Source: Annulohypoxylon bovei var. microspora (taxonomy: Eukaryota > Ascomycota > Sordariomycetes > Xylariales > Hypoxylaceae). Taken from it: DNA of 64,000 nt. Made by a program: the position numbers and the translations under genes. Shown in pieces: positions 35,973 through 48,565 of this stretch (the first letter of the stretch is position 1; every line of letters begins with the position of its first letter). Under the pieces are notes generated by a model, which was given only the letters and a program-made list of their open reading frames with translations, did not search any database and was not told the DNA's origin. Where the stretch lies: assembly GCA_022836615.1 (NCBI GenBank), contig MU405282.1, positions 124,001-188,000 on the forward strand, in the 5' to 3' direction.

Positions 35973-37646
35973 CTATTGCAGAGCCTGCGCAGCGAAAGTC
36001 GGCAGAACGAAACTCGCCTTATGGATCTCCGCGTTGTAGTACCTGCAGAGCCTGGCCTCCTCCTCAGGGGACCAGGACCGGACGGGCTTCTTGACGTCGC
36101 GGCCCTCCTCCTTGCAGCACACCATGAAGCCGATCTGGCCCGAGGGGTACGTCGGGATGGTCGTGTACGCGTATTCAGCCACCGGGAATACCTCCTTGCA
36201 GTCCTGCTTCAGCTTCGTGATGAGCGGCAGATGGAGCCATTGGTTCTCAGCTACGGAGGCGGAGGTTAGCAGACGGAACTCGGGGGGAAAACTAGGGGGT
36301 GAGTTTAAAACAGACTGGGGAGACCTAGGGGAAGGGGGGAAGGGGAGAAGGGAGACTGGTAAATATGAAGATCGATGCAAATCTAGGCTTAGATGAAGAC
36401 CCAAGACTCGAAATACTCGATAAAGGGAATATATAGGCAGTTAAGTAAACCGAGGTGAGTGAGTGAGTGAGTGGGTGAGGGGAAACCATGAGAAAAACAC
36501 AGCTCATCAAAGCCCAAGATTCGACCCTTCATAGGAAAAAATCGGGGGGTTGTTTAAGAACAACCAGGCGCAAAGTTCAGTGCCGTTTTCTTTCACCCGG
36601 TATCTCTGCGAACTTTTGCCTGATATAAAGGAGACGTACAACCTTGAGTGGTGATAACGCCACCGGGGCGTAGGGCGCCGTATAGCAGCTCGAAGTAGGA
36701 CTTCTTGAACAAGCTCTCGGCCGGACCCTCGGGATCCGACGAGTCGGTGATGATGATGTCGAAAGCGTTCTTATAGTCGTTCAGGAACTTGAAGCCGTCC
36801 CCGATGTGCACCTTTACCTTCGGGTGTTTGAAACCCTCGGCCATACCAGGGAGGTATTGTTTAGAAAGGCGGATGACGGCCTTTGGTTTTGGGTCTGGGG
36901 TTAGCTATATATATATATCTACCACAACGGCAACGATAAATTAGATAGTAGTACCTCATCGATGTCGCATAGAATGGCCTCTTCAATGCACTCATGCTTT
37001 ACAACCTCACGTAGGACACCTCCATCGCCACCACCGATGACTAACACCTTCTTGGGGTTAGGGTGGGAGTTGAGGGCCAGGTGAGTGATCATCTCCTGGT
37101 AGGAGAATTCATCCCGCTCAGTGCACTGGATAACGTTATCCAAGACTAGGACGGTGCCGTAGTTGGTAGACTCGAAGATGAGCACGTCCTGGTACTTGCT
37201 CTTCTCGTGGTGCAGGACCTTCTTCACCTTCAAGGTCATGGCCTGGCCTGAAACGAAAAACCGAAACTCCCATTAGAAAAAAAACTTTTGGAATTTCCTT
37301 TTGACTACATGACTCTTCACCAAAAGGGGAAAGGAGGGAGTTCGTCGTCCTCACTCACCAGGCCACATCTCAGAGATCTCTCTGAACCAGCCATCTATGA
37401 AATATTATTAGCGGAAGGGTTCTCAAATAAAATAACTATAACATAGATCTGAAGGAAAATATGGTTGTGAGAGATGATAGAGACGATAGGGACGAATTTG
37501 TAAATATTTGATGTATCTATGTAAAATACTAGGTATGTTGCACAACCCCAACCAACGGTCGGAGATACCCTCGTCTACAGTTAATCAAACACGGCGTATC
37601 AATACAACATACCCTTGATGGTCTCGTGGACGATCTCTTCAGACAT
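35973..37646 (-). CDS. SPE3: spermidine synthase
   Basis: Predicted exons 37646-37613, 37394-37359, 37247-36955, 36880-36643 and 36250-35973 give 292 aa, the size of yeast Spe3. It transfers aminopropyl from decarboxylated S-adenosylmethionine to putrescine. Visible features: DGWFREISEMWPGQAMTLKV near the start, the SAM-binding GGGDGGVLREV (about 95-105), the acidic residue after CDIDE, and the catalytic loop DSSDPEGPAESLF (about 167-179) with the aminopropyltransferase aspartates. The first two exons are tiny (34 and 36 nt). Introns 1, 2 and 3 run from 75 to 218 bp, but intron 4 is about 390 bp and contains long C-rich and TGAG tracts. All junctions keep phase. Confidence 0.95.
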
Positions 37647-38596
37647 CTTCGGATTTGCGAGTATCGAATACCGTCGGCGGGGCAAGAGTGAAAGGAGCCT
37701 ATTACTACTGCTACGACGAGCCTGGCGGGTATTTATAGGTCTAGACAAGTATAGGTAATTCGACGTTGGCAGTTTCCAGTTTGACGAATGGAGAAACTTC
37801 AATGGTCGAACGTTACTCTGACACGGCGAAAATATTTGCCTTCTCCAGTGCATCTACTGAAAATTTTGCTTTGCGGTGAGGGAAAAAATACTAAAAAAAA
37901 CCTGTAACTTTAACCTTATAGGCCCGACCTAGAGCTAATGTTCTTCCCGAACAGTATGTACATAGGTAACCTTGGGAGGTACAGACTGATACTTTTGGGG
38001 TACGCTTCTTAGGGCCGTGATAGGTAGACAGAGTCAGTACCTAGTAGAGCTAGTGTTTGTACATGCACGTAACAGATTCCACTCCATGATGCACGAAATA
38101 CACATGTGCGGCAAATCAACCTTGGAATCTTCGGTAACCAACCTTAGCCTCCATTGTTCCGCTTCGTTGGGCAAAAAGGAAAAACTTTATTAAAACGGAG
38201 GGGTTATCGTTGGGCACCAGCTCCTATTATAGGTTAGACCCAGTTAAGATACCGTACCAATATTTTAGTGACAATAGTCAATGGCGTTTAAGCCCCTTAT
38301 CAGATGGTTATGTGAATGTCGATGTACCTAGATGTGAGACGAAGGCGGGCGGTCAATAATTTACAACTCGAGGTTGGTAAAATTAAACTCAGGTACGCAT
38401 TAGCTATAGTGGTGAATGCATCTTCCATTTTGCTCGATACCAAAAAATTGCGTCGTTACCAAATGATGCCTTTCCATACTCAGGGCATCCGAATGCTTTT
38501 TGAGCCTGAAAATGGGAACTCAAACAATACCAGCATCAGTGCTATACTCTAGTATACCCCCCCTTACGCCATACACCAACGATGAATCTGTCAATC
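37647..38596. other. intergenic
   Basis: About 0.95 kb between the spermidine synthase start and the Nup2 stop; no gene or repeat recognised. Confidence 0.45.
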
Positions 38597-41500
38597 TTAC
38601 TTCTTGTTCGCACCCTTGTTCGCCTCCAACACATTAACCAGTTCCTGCGCAGACTCGGACATCTTGACCTTTAGTAGCCAGGTCTCAAGCTCTTTTCCAT
38701 CGTCGCTTGCTGCTATGAAGTTGACCGTCTTCTCCGTGGACTTGTATTTCATATCCGACAGCAACGTCTTGTTTATAGCAATGTGACCTCTCGGCTCGGC
38801 ACGTAGCAACACGCGGACAGTTCCGGTCGACTTGTTCTTGAGGACGCGGAGAGGACCCACACCTTGAGTCGTCCACGGTGACTTATTCTCCTCCTCTTCT
38901 TCGCTGCCCTTACGTATGGGCACATATTTAATGGCCTTGGCCCGTACTTCATGCAAGATAATCTCATCTTCCTCGCCTGGTCCGCCGTTTGTGAGCGAAA
39001 GCTGCTCCTGTGGTGCCTCTTCACCGTCCTCGTTCTGAGTCTGCGGTTCCGGCGTACCGTTTACCGGAGTCGTGCCTATGCTAGAGGGAGCTGGGAACGG
39101 AGAGCCTGGAGGAAGGTTAGTGAATCTGGTGAGGATTTATTCATCGGGAGGCATCTTACTGGCTCTTGCAAATGTATCGCTGCTTGCTTGCAAAAAGCTA
39201 CTGGTACTCATCGAACTACCCGCCGTAGGTTTGAATCCGAATGGATTGGAGTTGTTCTGGGTTGGCGTTGCTTGCGTAAAACTAAGGCCAGGTGCCCCGT
39301 TGGTTGTGTTCGAAGATGCTCCGAAGAAGGAAATTCCTTGGCTAGCTGGAGCTGGATTGGGGGTTGATGGCGCTTGCTGGCCAAAGGAGAAGCTGATGGC
39401 GGAGGAGGGACCGGGTGTCGAGGGCTTGCCGACAAACATCGAGGCCGGCGGCTCGGGGGTGGGTGAGGCAAAGGGGTTATTAAACGACTGCCCGTTCCCA
39501 CCAGCTGAGAAAGTGAAACCGGAGTCAGAGCTTGAGCCCCCCTGGCTAAAGGTGAATGGAGTCGTGCCTGCACCAGCTGTGGAACTTCCGAACTGGATAT
39601 CAGGTTTCTTCGTTTCGCCGCCGTTGGCCTGGGTACCATTAGTACCAGCACCAAATATAACCGATGGCGCAGATGAAGTCTGCGAGCTGGATACAGTTGG
39701 AGCTACAGATTGGCTTCCGAAAACAAAACTAGGCCCAGCACTAAAAGTACTTCCGAAACTCATTGACGGCTGTGTGGTTGCGGGTTCATCCTTCTTCTCG
39801 ACAGGTGCTGCATCACCACTCCTAGAGCTGAACAGACTAGTCGAGGCGGTTGGGTTATTGAAAAATAGCGGGGGCATTGCTGCCGCGGCCGGCTTCTTTT
39901 CAGCAGGTGTTGCTTCCCCGTTCTTAGCACCGAAGAATGACGCTGGGGTGGCAGATTTGAGACCCGCAGAACCAAAGATTGGCTTGGGAGTAGTCGTGTT
40001 GAAACTGCTCGTCCCCTGGCTGAGCCCACTGCTGGCTTTAGGCGTGTCGCTTATGCTTTCTGGTTTCGACGCGCCGAACAAGCTTGCAGATGGCTGCTTG
40101 CCTGGGGTGTCGAATAGGGACTTCGTCGTGCTAGACCCATTAACCTTTGCACTGTCCGTACCAAATGATGGAGTCGAACCCGAAGAGGCGCCGAATAAGT
40201 TAGATGCGGAAGATTTAGTTGTGTTTCCAAATATCGATTGACTGCTAGTACCCCCATTCGCCTGAGGTTTAGTAGACTTTAGGTTGTTAAATAGTGAATC
40301 GGCCGTGCTTGATGTCGAGGCACCAAAGATGGGAGAAGGCTCCTTAGGAGCTGAAGGTGTTTTGTTGGCCTCAGTCTGAGAGGCGATATTAACGGCATCT
40401 GAAACACCTATCTGCTGCTTCTTGATAGCTGGAGAGTCTTTCTCATCTGCCCTCTGAACTCCACCAAACAAGCTAGAGGCTGTCGGTGTAGACTTCTGTC
40501 CCGAAAAGAGAGAAGCTGCAGTACCACCCGTCTTCGTCTGGGACAAAGTAGATGCGCCAGCTGAACCGAACATGCCTGCAGCTGTGGGCTGGAATGCTGG
40601 ATTGGTTGGAGCCCCTGCTCCAAACAGAACCATAGGCGGCTTTGTTGTTGGTGTACCCTCATATTTGCCTAGCCCATTGCTAGGTTCCGCCTTAGAAGTT
40701 GTTGCTGCGCCGAAAGATATCGGGGTTGTTGTTGCGTTGAAAGTATAGTCACCCGGGCGCTGAGTAGGGGTCTTAGTTTGTTCATTTTCGGCGGCGGGCT
40801 GTTTGGTAGAAGCAAATGTAGTCTGTCCTTCTGCCTTGGATGCAGCTCGAAGTGGTTGTCCGTTAGATCCCAACTGAACTCGCCCAAAGAGACCACCTTT
40901 GGAGTTGGTATTGGCCTCAACGTCCTTGTTTGCCTGACCGAACATGCCAAAAGTAGCAGTAGAGGGCTTCTCAGCAGTAAATGGGGTTGAGTCACTTTGA
41001 GTAGAAGGAGTGCTCGTGTCGACACTGCCAACACCACTGGGCTGGTCACTGGGTGGTATCTCTTGGCTTCCTTCCTCTTCCTCTGATTCAGACTCTGTGT
41101 CGTCTTCATCGGCGTTGCCATTTTCGTTACCGCTGCTATTCGGGGAACTTTCAGAGAGATAGCTGAATATATTACCGCCACTTTTAGCTGGCGTTGATTC
41201 AATATTGTGGCCGGCAAGCACCGACCCAGTAGAGCTGCCCTCACTAACCGTCTCTACTGATGCGGGCTTGAATCCATTCGTGAACGATGCGAATGGATTT
41301 GATTTGTTAGTAAGATTCGGGTTCTGGGATTCGCTAAGCTTAGGAGTTCCGAAGGCTGCCAATGGAGCTCTCTTGATAGGTGAAGCACTACCGCTTTGGG
41401 TTCTGTTAAGGATGCTCTCGAACTTAGATTTAGCGGCGGAAGGAGTAGGCTTTTGCGCCTTGCTGGGCTGGTTCTCGTCTGCCTCGTCTGTCTCTTCCGC

Positions 41501-42442
41501 CTTCCGCTTACTCTTCTTAAAAGGTGCTGGGCCCGTAAGCACAGGATCAGCCTGTTCCTGGGTTAAATTGCGTCGCTTATTCTGATTTGCTGTTGACGCC
41601 ATCAGGGCGTTATCTTTTGGCGCCAAATCCTCCTCAGCCTTGCGCTTCGTCGACAAGATGCTTGCTCCTGTAAGACGACGGTTGTTCTGAGCCGAAGCTC
41701 CTGTAGTCATACTTTCTGCTCGTGGTTCGGGTTTGGGTTCGGGCAGGTTGTGAGTGGCTCTCCATCTCTTTAGAACCTCCTCCGACGGTTTGACATTCTT
41801 GAATTCATAAAGTCCATATCGTAGCATAATCAAGCCCCTGCTCTTCTCATATTCCTTCGCAAAGTTCATGATATTCAACTTCCAATCCTTTTTAGCAAAT
41901 ATCTCATTAGCGGCATACTTCAGTCTTCGTAAATCAAGAATACAGAAGAACTGTCGTCGTTGAAGATCATCAAAGTTCTGGGGGCATTTGTGAGATAGGA
42001 ACTGATCCGCATAGATGGTACCCTTGCGGCTGGGATCATCTGGAACCTCTTTGGACAGAGCTTCACCAGATAGCTCGGGGTCTGGGGACGGAATCCTCAT
42101 CTTGAAAAGCTCAGCCGGTGCTACACCAGTCATGCCTGCGTTCGTACTCTTCTGCGTAAACTTGCGGGCGCTTGGTGTCATCTTCGTTGCGTCTGCTGGT
42201 AAGTTTGGCGCAAATTTGGTAGTGCGGACAGTTTGTGGAGTATTAGTGCGGAAAAGGTCGCGACCGTACGAGGAGTTTGTTGTAGGTGCGAGTTTGCCTG
42301 TAAGACGCGAGGCACGCGCAGGGGATGGTTTATTCATGGGGACAAGCGATGATCGGAATCGGCTTGCTGAAGCAGAGCGAAAAGGCGTCGAGCCCTGCTG
42401 GCCCGGCGGGGGACGGGGTTTGAGAGGCGTGGTAGTACTCAT
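38597..42442 (-). CDS. NUP2: FG nucleoporin Nup2 with C-terminal Ran-binding domain
   Basis: Exons 42442-39160 and 39105-38597 give 1263 aa; the 54-bp intron (gtaaga..ccag) keeps phase. The N-terminus is basic and Ser/Pro-rich. A conserved helical block lies at about 150-240 (FDDLQRRQFFCILDLRRLKY..RYGLYEFKNVKPSEE). Lys-rich NLS-like clusters follow (KKSKRKAEE). Then come several hundred residues of FG repeats, mostly SLFG, IFG and FGA types, rich in Ser/Thr/Asn. The end is a RanBP1-type domain (EEDEIILHEVRAKAIKYVP, TGTVRVLLRAEPRGHIAINK, NFIAASDDGKELETWLLKVK). Family knowledge: a mobile nuclear-basket nucleoporin that helps recycle importin-alpha; in Aspergillus Nup2 moves to chromatin in mitosis. 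Frames on the other strand inside this gene are shadows. Confidence 0.95.
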
Positions 42443-43903
42443 CGTGAATACGAGGGTAAATGAAATGGTTGGGTTTTTCGAATACGCGTGATAGTTGAGG
42501 TTATTGAAAAAGGAAAATGGTATGTTGATGTTGATGGACGCGTCGAGGGGAGAAGGAGGTCTAACTCGTGATTACTCAGGCGACAGGCTGCGTGCGACCA
42601 CTCAGAGGTTGAAAGAAGTTGACGAATAAAGAATGGAATGAATGTTAGAGAAGAAAAAAAAAGGCAAGAAAAGCCTAAGCGGCAAATTCTCTACGGGTTT
42701 CGAAAGGTGTTGACATGCAACAATTGAAATAGATCGAAATAGGATAGAAACTTTGGTTGATGATGGCCGATGATCCTTGACACCTTGTGATGGACTGCAA
42801 GGGCAGAAAGATTTTGCTTTCAGGAAAGGAATCGGGAGTGATGTTATTATTTTGGGGTTCTGTGACCGAAAAAAATAATAAGGGTACGCAGGTACGTATT
42901 ATGGCCTTACCTGTACCTTTCTCCATAAAAAAAACGCCAAAAAAGTCAATTAGGTACTAACGTTTAGCTGTAAAGTTCGTGCTCCTAGCAACCATTCCAC
43001 ACGTCATTGGGCAATAATAAAGACGCGCCTGCTAAGTACCTCAAGTATTGGTACAGAGTCAGGAGCATTCAAAGCTAAAAGAAGCACAGGCCACATTTCA
43101 ACATCGCTTCTTTGTACCTATGTACATACATACATAATACATACAATTGATCCCAAAGAACATCGAAATATGCCCAACCATCAAATAATGCTATGATCTC
43201 GAAAACAATTGGACCAAACAACTTTTGCATGTGAGCTAACAATTCTTCTAGAAGACAGAACGTATGGGCGCTAGAACCTAGGCTATGAAATCTGCAGTTT
43301 TCCATCCCACCTACATCACAACGGGACCTTGCACCGTCTCCGAATGGATGATATTATATATTAGAGGAAGATGAGTGGTACATATGTAAAGCATAGCTAC
43401 CTAATCTATTGAGTAATCATTTGTATGATTTTATCATATTAGACATCAATTGCTAAATCTTCTTACCTGTATGTATTCATCAGCTGTTCTATTCGAAGCG
43501 AGCATAACTCTTAGATGGGAAAAGTAACAGGAATGCCGAGTCTGATATAACTCGCCGTATAGTTACCTAGGTATTCCTATGAAGCAATGTAGAAAAAATG
43601 AAGGTTAATGAGTAGCGATACTAATGACATTATGCTCGTCCTGCATGAGGTATTGCACTCCCTATATCGTACCAGGTAGTCATATGGTAACTTCATCCCG
43701 CACCTGAAGATTACGATTATGATGGTGATGGCACAATGCCTAACTACGACTCTCGCTCAAGGGTGGGTGAAATAGAAAGTCTGACAATTGGCTTTGGTAG
43801 TAGTAATTCGGCTTTATAATCATGATATATAATACATATGGATTGTTACATCTTGAAAACCCAACCTAAACTGGACGAGATGTCCCAGGCAGCCGACGAT
43901 CTC
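42443..43903. other. intergenic
   Basis: About 1.46 kb between the Nup2 start and the SCP2 gene end. No gene supported; an 83-codon frame at 42675-42926 (minus) has no domain. Confidence 0.45.
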
Positions 43904-44429
43904 TCACAACTTGGCCTTTGTCTGCGCCTTCTGCAGGATAGGCTGCAGCTTAGTCGCCTTCATCACATCGCCCTTAATCTTTAGCTTTCCCGACATAAAC
44001 AATCGTTGCGCATTAGCCTGACCGGCCACGAGCTTAGCAAAGTCTTCGTCGGAAAGCGAAAGAGTGACTATTCATTGTTGTGAGTTAGTATGCTAAGGTC
44101 GACGCGAATGGACTCGGCGATCGAATCGCGATGGTGTATTACCTGTTGGCTTAGACCCGACACCGGAACCGACGGCACCTTTCTCCTTTAGATCGATATG
44201 CCAACTCTCGGTCTCGCCAGCCTTGTTCTTTATAGTAAACGCGAAGATGGCATTTCCTTGCTTCATAGCATCTTTTTTATCGGCCTCGCTTGCAGATAAT
44301 GTGGCGTTGATAACATCGAATGCTTCCGAAGAAGGAAACTTGTCTATCAAGGGGACGTTGGTCAGCCATTTACGGAACGGCTTGCGAAAATGCGCGCGCG
44401 ACGACAGACATACCATTCTTGAAGCCCAT
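43904..44429 (-). CDS. SCP2-type sterol carrier protein with peroxisomal signal, frame broken by one base
   Basis: Predicted exons 44429-44414, 44343-44143 and 44068-43904. An SCP2 lipid-transfer domain fills the protein: KFPSSEAFDVINATLSASEA, then AIFAFTIKNKAGETESWHID, TVTLSLSDEDF and NAQRLFMSGKLKIKGDVMKA. It ends in Ala-Lys-Leu, a canonical PTS1 for peroxisomal import. Both introns keep phase. In exon 3, at 44038-44041, the plus strand has AAAA where the conserved frame needs AAA. After the Asp-Phe of the SDEDF motif (about residue 82) the sequence as given therefore reads Cys-stop, and the well-conserved C-terminal third with the AKL signal is in another frame. Either a homopolymer sequencing error or a real inactivating insertion. 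Outside that base nothing looks decayed, which favours an error. Confidence 0.85.
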
Positions 44430-44730
44430 TTTGGCGATTTTTGTCAAACCGAGAGTTGGTGCGAATAGAAGAAGGCGGTGGTAAGAGGTTGTTTAGTCGT
44501 TAAGCACACGAGATAAAGAAGTTAGAAAGAAGTCAAGATTAGGAGGATCGCAGAATTGAGTAAGCTTAAGGCTACACACGTACATAATGTACTATGCGAA
44601 AAATGATGACGATGTCCTTCTCGGTCTTAGCACATGTGAATTGAACCTCGGCCACTTCCCAATTCGTTCATGTGCTAGTAGATCCAGGCACTATTTTGGT
44701 AAGCGAGACCGAGCGGAAGGTATGTAGGTA

Positions 44731-45122
44731 CAGTAAACCCTGTCCATAACGATGCTACTATATAACGATACCTTGATATAACGATTTATTTTGCTATACA
44801 TCTGAATTTTATATGAAAAATAACGATAATTTTATTATAACGAATATCGTTAACCCTTTAATTAGTTACCATTAAGATCGTTATAGAAAGTTAAAAAATC
44901 ATGAAAATCCTTCCTATTTAGGAAGAATTAATACATTTTTATACATTTTTAGACCTTTGGTACCCACTTTAGCTTAGCTTAGGATATTTCTAGCCCGTGC
45001 ACTTATAAGCCTTACCCGTTTGGGAAATATCGTCCCAAAGTAAATCACTTTTCAGAACGATACCTCCCTATAACGATCCCAGTGCTGTGTTTCTTGGCAA
45101 TCGTTATGGACAGGTTTTACTG
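44731..45122. mobile_element. 392-bp TA-flanked MITE (Tc1/mariner type)
   Basis: The left end begins CAGTAAACCCTGTCC.. and the right end, reverse-complemented, begins CAGTAAAACCTGTCC..; 22 of the first 23 bases match. Each end abuts a TA dinucleotide (44729-44730 and 45123-45124), the target duplication of Tc1/mariner/pogo elements. The interior is AT-rich without coding capacity and repeats the word ATAACGAT and its complement many times in both orientations. No transposase is present, so it would depend on one elsewhere. Confidence 0.9.
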
Positions 45123-45124
45123 TA

Positions 45125-46634
45125 TTTAGTCTCTGCCAGAAGCCGTGATAGACTGGGGTTGGCTGGGGAAGCAGGGGCATTGTTTATGTAAGCGGAGTTG
45201 TGTCAATCCGAAGCCACAGCTACTAGGTAGCCACAAGCCCCTTTTCGTCAAGCCACATTTCCCATCCCTTCATCAGATCGGATAGGTAGATCAATACGAT
45301 GAGCCACTTATGTATGCACTTAATAAAGTCCCCAGATTCTCCAAGAGGCAAATAAATAAAAAAGGTCGACCTAGACTCACATGCTACATGGCAGTGCGTT
45401 CCGCAAAGCTTACGATTTTGCCGTACCGAGTTCTGTATCCAGTTAGCAATGGTTGTCCACAGTTCAATAATACCCAATAAGAATTTACCAGAATCGTTAC
45501 CCCCCGCGGGAGAGCCCCTGGCATCATTAACTCGATTAACTCGCCATCGCCTGATCTCTTCTGACCTTTTCCTTCTCTGGTCTTGAGGCTTATTTCCGGC
45601 CTTACCCGCCATCTCACCGGTCGATAGTGATCGAGCGCTGCCAGCACCGCCAAGATCTTAAGCGTGTTGTAGGTGCGCTGTCATTGTTGTCATCAGGGTC
45701 TTAAAGTAGTTGTTACATACTGAACTACCACCACACCCTGTCTAAGATCTCACCTCTGTTGAGGATCTCGAGGTGCACAAGAGGCGTTATCGTTTACTCA
45801 AACGAAGCGTGGGGAATAGGAGATTTATGGGATTTGAACCTCGTCTTCTACAGTGTTACAATGGCACGAGCATGACGTAAAAGCAAAGACTCTTGTATCG
45901 CAGAAGTTTCGTCAGCAGCACTGTCTCATGAGGATTTGGCATCAAAATTATCCCGCTCCTAATCGCCGAACTGCCGAATACTGGTCACCTCGCCGACTGG
46001 TTGTCAATATTAGTTCCATCTCTATCACCGACATCTTTTTGAACTCGAAATTATATGCATCTAATTTTACCACGTTTCTTCGCTACATACATAGCATGTG
46101 TGTGTCGGCCCCAGCTTTCTAGCTCTTCCAGGTGCCAAACGCTCGGGGTCTCGTCCGGTCACTCGGGATTTGAGTGCTCACCCACCCCGACAGCGAGAAC
46201 TCTTCCAATTGGTCGGTAGGGAATTGCGGAGATCTTGATATTTTTGAATAGTACGATATCGCTGCGACCATCTTCGAGAGTCAACGTACATCCAATGTAC
46301 CAAGCAAACCGGGGACCATCCTATCGTCAGAGTCTCCCAGCTTGGCTAAACCGTACAGCTGAATCGTTACAATGCGTCGTATGATGGCAGATTCGAGAAT
46401 TGTATAACCCAAGTAGAGAATATCTGTTCACCTGTTCTTATCGAACCGTTGTGGATAATATACCCCTTCTGCCTCCGCGTCTGCGCCGCTGCGCTGCTTT
46501 TTCCCAGCCTCGCCACTGTAAAGAAGTCAAAACCCGTGTACGAAGATGCAAGGCTCAGACCCCGCGTGTGTGGCCTCATACTAAGAAAGACTTGTGCACA
46601 AACTTGAATCTTGAATCTTGACTCGCGCTGAAGG
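45125..46634. other. intergenic with unassigned open frames
   Basis: About 1.5 kb upstream of regulator 2. A 129-codon minus frame at 45223-45612 starts with a basic MAGKAGNKPQDQRRKRSEE stretch and has hydrophobic patches later, but matches no family I know and lacks neighbouring exons. I do not call it as a gene. A tRNA-like B-box motif occurs near 45829-45841 (minus). Confidence 0.4.
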
Positions 46635-48391
46635 ATGGAGACTGTTAGACGGGCGCAGGGGTGCTGGACCTGCAAACGTAAGTTTTTCGAGTATAACATC
46701 AGCAATCACAACACTTACTAAACGTGTCGGAAAGGGCGTAAGATCGGATGTGACCGCGGCTACCCAGCCTGTAACAACTGTCTTCGCACCGGGAGGGAAT
46801 GTCTGGGATACGGAATCCGCCTCGCGTGGCCAGATCAGCCGGATGGTCGACGCAGATTGAATCGCCTTCCCGACCACACGATACACCACCACGAAATTGA
46901 TTCGGCCTATTATGGGAAGCAGTTTTTGAACGTGACTTACTCAGATCTAGCTGTAGCCAGGAAAGGCATCTCGCCCATTTGCCTGTCTATCATCCGTGGT
47001 CAGCCAAGGCCGGGACGAACCATCCCGCTGTTCGCGAATATCCACGAGAGAGAGTCTCATCTCATCGATTACTGTGAGAACTAACCCTCCGCATTCTGTA
47101 TACTCACGAGGCTCGCGCGCCTAGGCCCCTAGGATAGTTTACTAATACTTAGCGCGTTAGATCGGCATAAGCTCTCTCAGATGATATCCACAATTGACGT
47201 CAATAATGGCTTTCGCGACGATTTGTTGCCCATGGCGCTCTCAAGTATCGGGAGCGCCTCAGATGGCCTTCGAAATGCCATGCTTGCCGTATCAGCCTTT
47301 CATCTATGGGGTCCGGAATACGCTCTATCGTATAAGGCCGACGCGCTTCGGTCGCTATCCTCCTCTCTATCGAGCGAATCAGTCGGGATTACTGAAACCC
47401 AACTAGCCACGTCAATGATGCTGTGCGTCTATAATGTAAGCACATACCTAGGTACGCAACTTTTTTATGCGTAAATATACTAATCTTAAGATAGGTATTT
47501 GACGAGACTGAGGGCAACTGGAACCTACACCTTTACGGTGCTCAAATTATTCTTCACAAACTTGCTGCCATCCACGGCGGACGGTTGAAGTATGGATTCT
47601 TATACACGTGGTTTCTCTATCATGAAATTCTAGGTTACTTTAGTCAGCCTCTTCTCCATGGGACCCGAGGCCCAGCATCTCTACAACTCCTACACGACGT
47701 GAATTTTGATAAGTCTCTGGTATGTTCACCCTGCTCACCCCACGCTACGAACTTCACAAATATGAGCGACCTAGCTAACGGTTAATAGATTATAGGATCT
47801 CTTGGATGTTCCGTGGAGGTTATGGAAATCATAAGTTACGCCAACGGATTACGTGCCATCGAGCTAAGGGGCGACTCTGCAGATTTTAACGCAGAAGAAC
47901 GCGCTCGGAGAGCTGATGAATGGCACTTATTTGAGAGTAAAGTAACAGGTCTTACACAGCATCTAGATGCCCATGATGCGCACCACCTACCGCAGCAGGA
48001 GCGTACTAGGATCCTTACTACCGCTGAGCTTTATCGAATCGCGGCCTTCCTATATTTACAAAGGACAAGTGACTGCACCCACAACCAAGACCTCAGGTCA
48101 ATGTATCTAGAGCAGGCGTTCCACGCGTTGAGTAGCCTCGGAGTCTGTACAAGCCCTTGGCCGCTCTTTGTCATCGCGTGCGAGACAGAGAATGACCAGC
48201 AAAGAATTATGATCCTTCAAACGCTCGATCGAATGGACGACGAAAGACGCATTGGTAATGTTTTTGTCCTACGAGACATTATCGAATCGTTTTGGAAACA
48301 ACAAGATCTTCAGGCCGACAGCGGCCGAATCTCTCATTCCAAGTGGTGGAACGTTGTCAACCTAAATATTACAGCTCCGTGGTGTATCTAA
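46635..48391 (+). CDS. Zn2Cys6 transcription factor with Fungal_trans_2-type domain (regulator 2)
   Basis: Predicted exons 46635-46677, 46735-47073, 47161-47435, 47495-47719 and 47789-48391 give 494 aa with all phases consistent. The zinc cluster is C10-x2-C-x6-C-x6-C-x2-C-x6-C37 (WTCKRRKIGCDRGYPACNNC), split by intron 1; the splice rebuilds the exact spacing. The rest fits the fungal-specific TF 2 region: SHLIDYYRHKLSQMIS, RNAMLAVSAFHLWG, TSMMLCVYNVFDE, then helical segments ending in NITAPWCI. It ends only 174 bp from the convergent nitrilase gene, and the permease lies beyond that. A regulator beside an enzyme and a transporter suggests it may control them (inference). Confidence 0.87.
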
Positions 48392-48565
48392 GACGGTATA
48401 GCTCACCACCGCCCTCGACCCCGTCTTCGTCACTGTTCTCACCCCCATCCTTATCATATCATATCATATCATCATCATGATCGTCACCACCGTCCACCAT
48501 CTATCACCACACTTATCCACTCGCTGTCTCTTATACTCTATAACTATGGCCGCAAATGGCCACAT

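Noticed and set aside
39072..40241. 389-codon plus-strand frame opposite Nup2
   Set aside because: Antisense image of FG repeats; no motif or splice support.
45223..45653. Minus frames of 129 and 89 codons
   Set aside because: Overlapping frames without recognisable family or flanking exons; recorded only as intergenic.
45790..45880. tRNA gene on the minus strand (B-box GGTTCAAATCC)
   Set aside because: No matching acceptor stem or convincing A-box; at most a decayed tRNA-like sequence.
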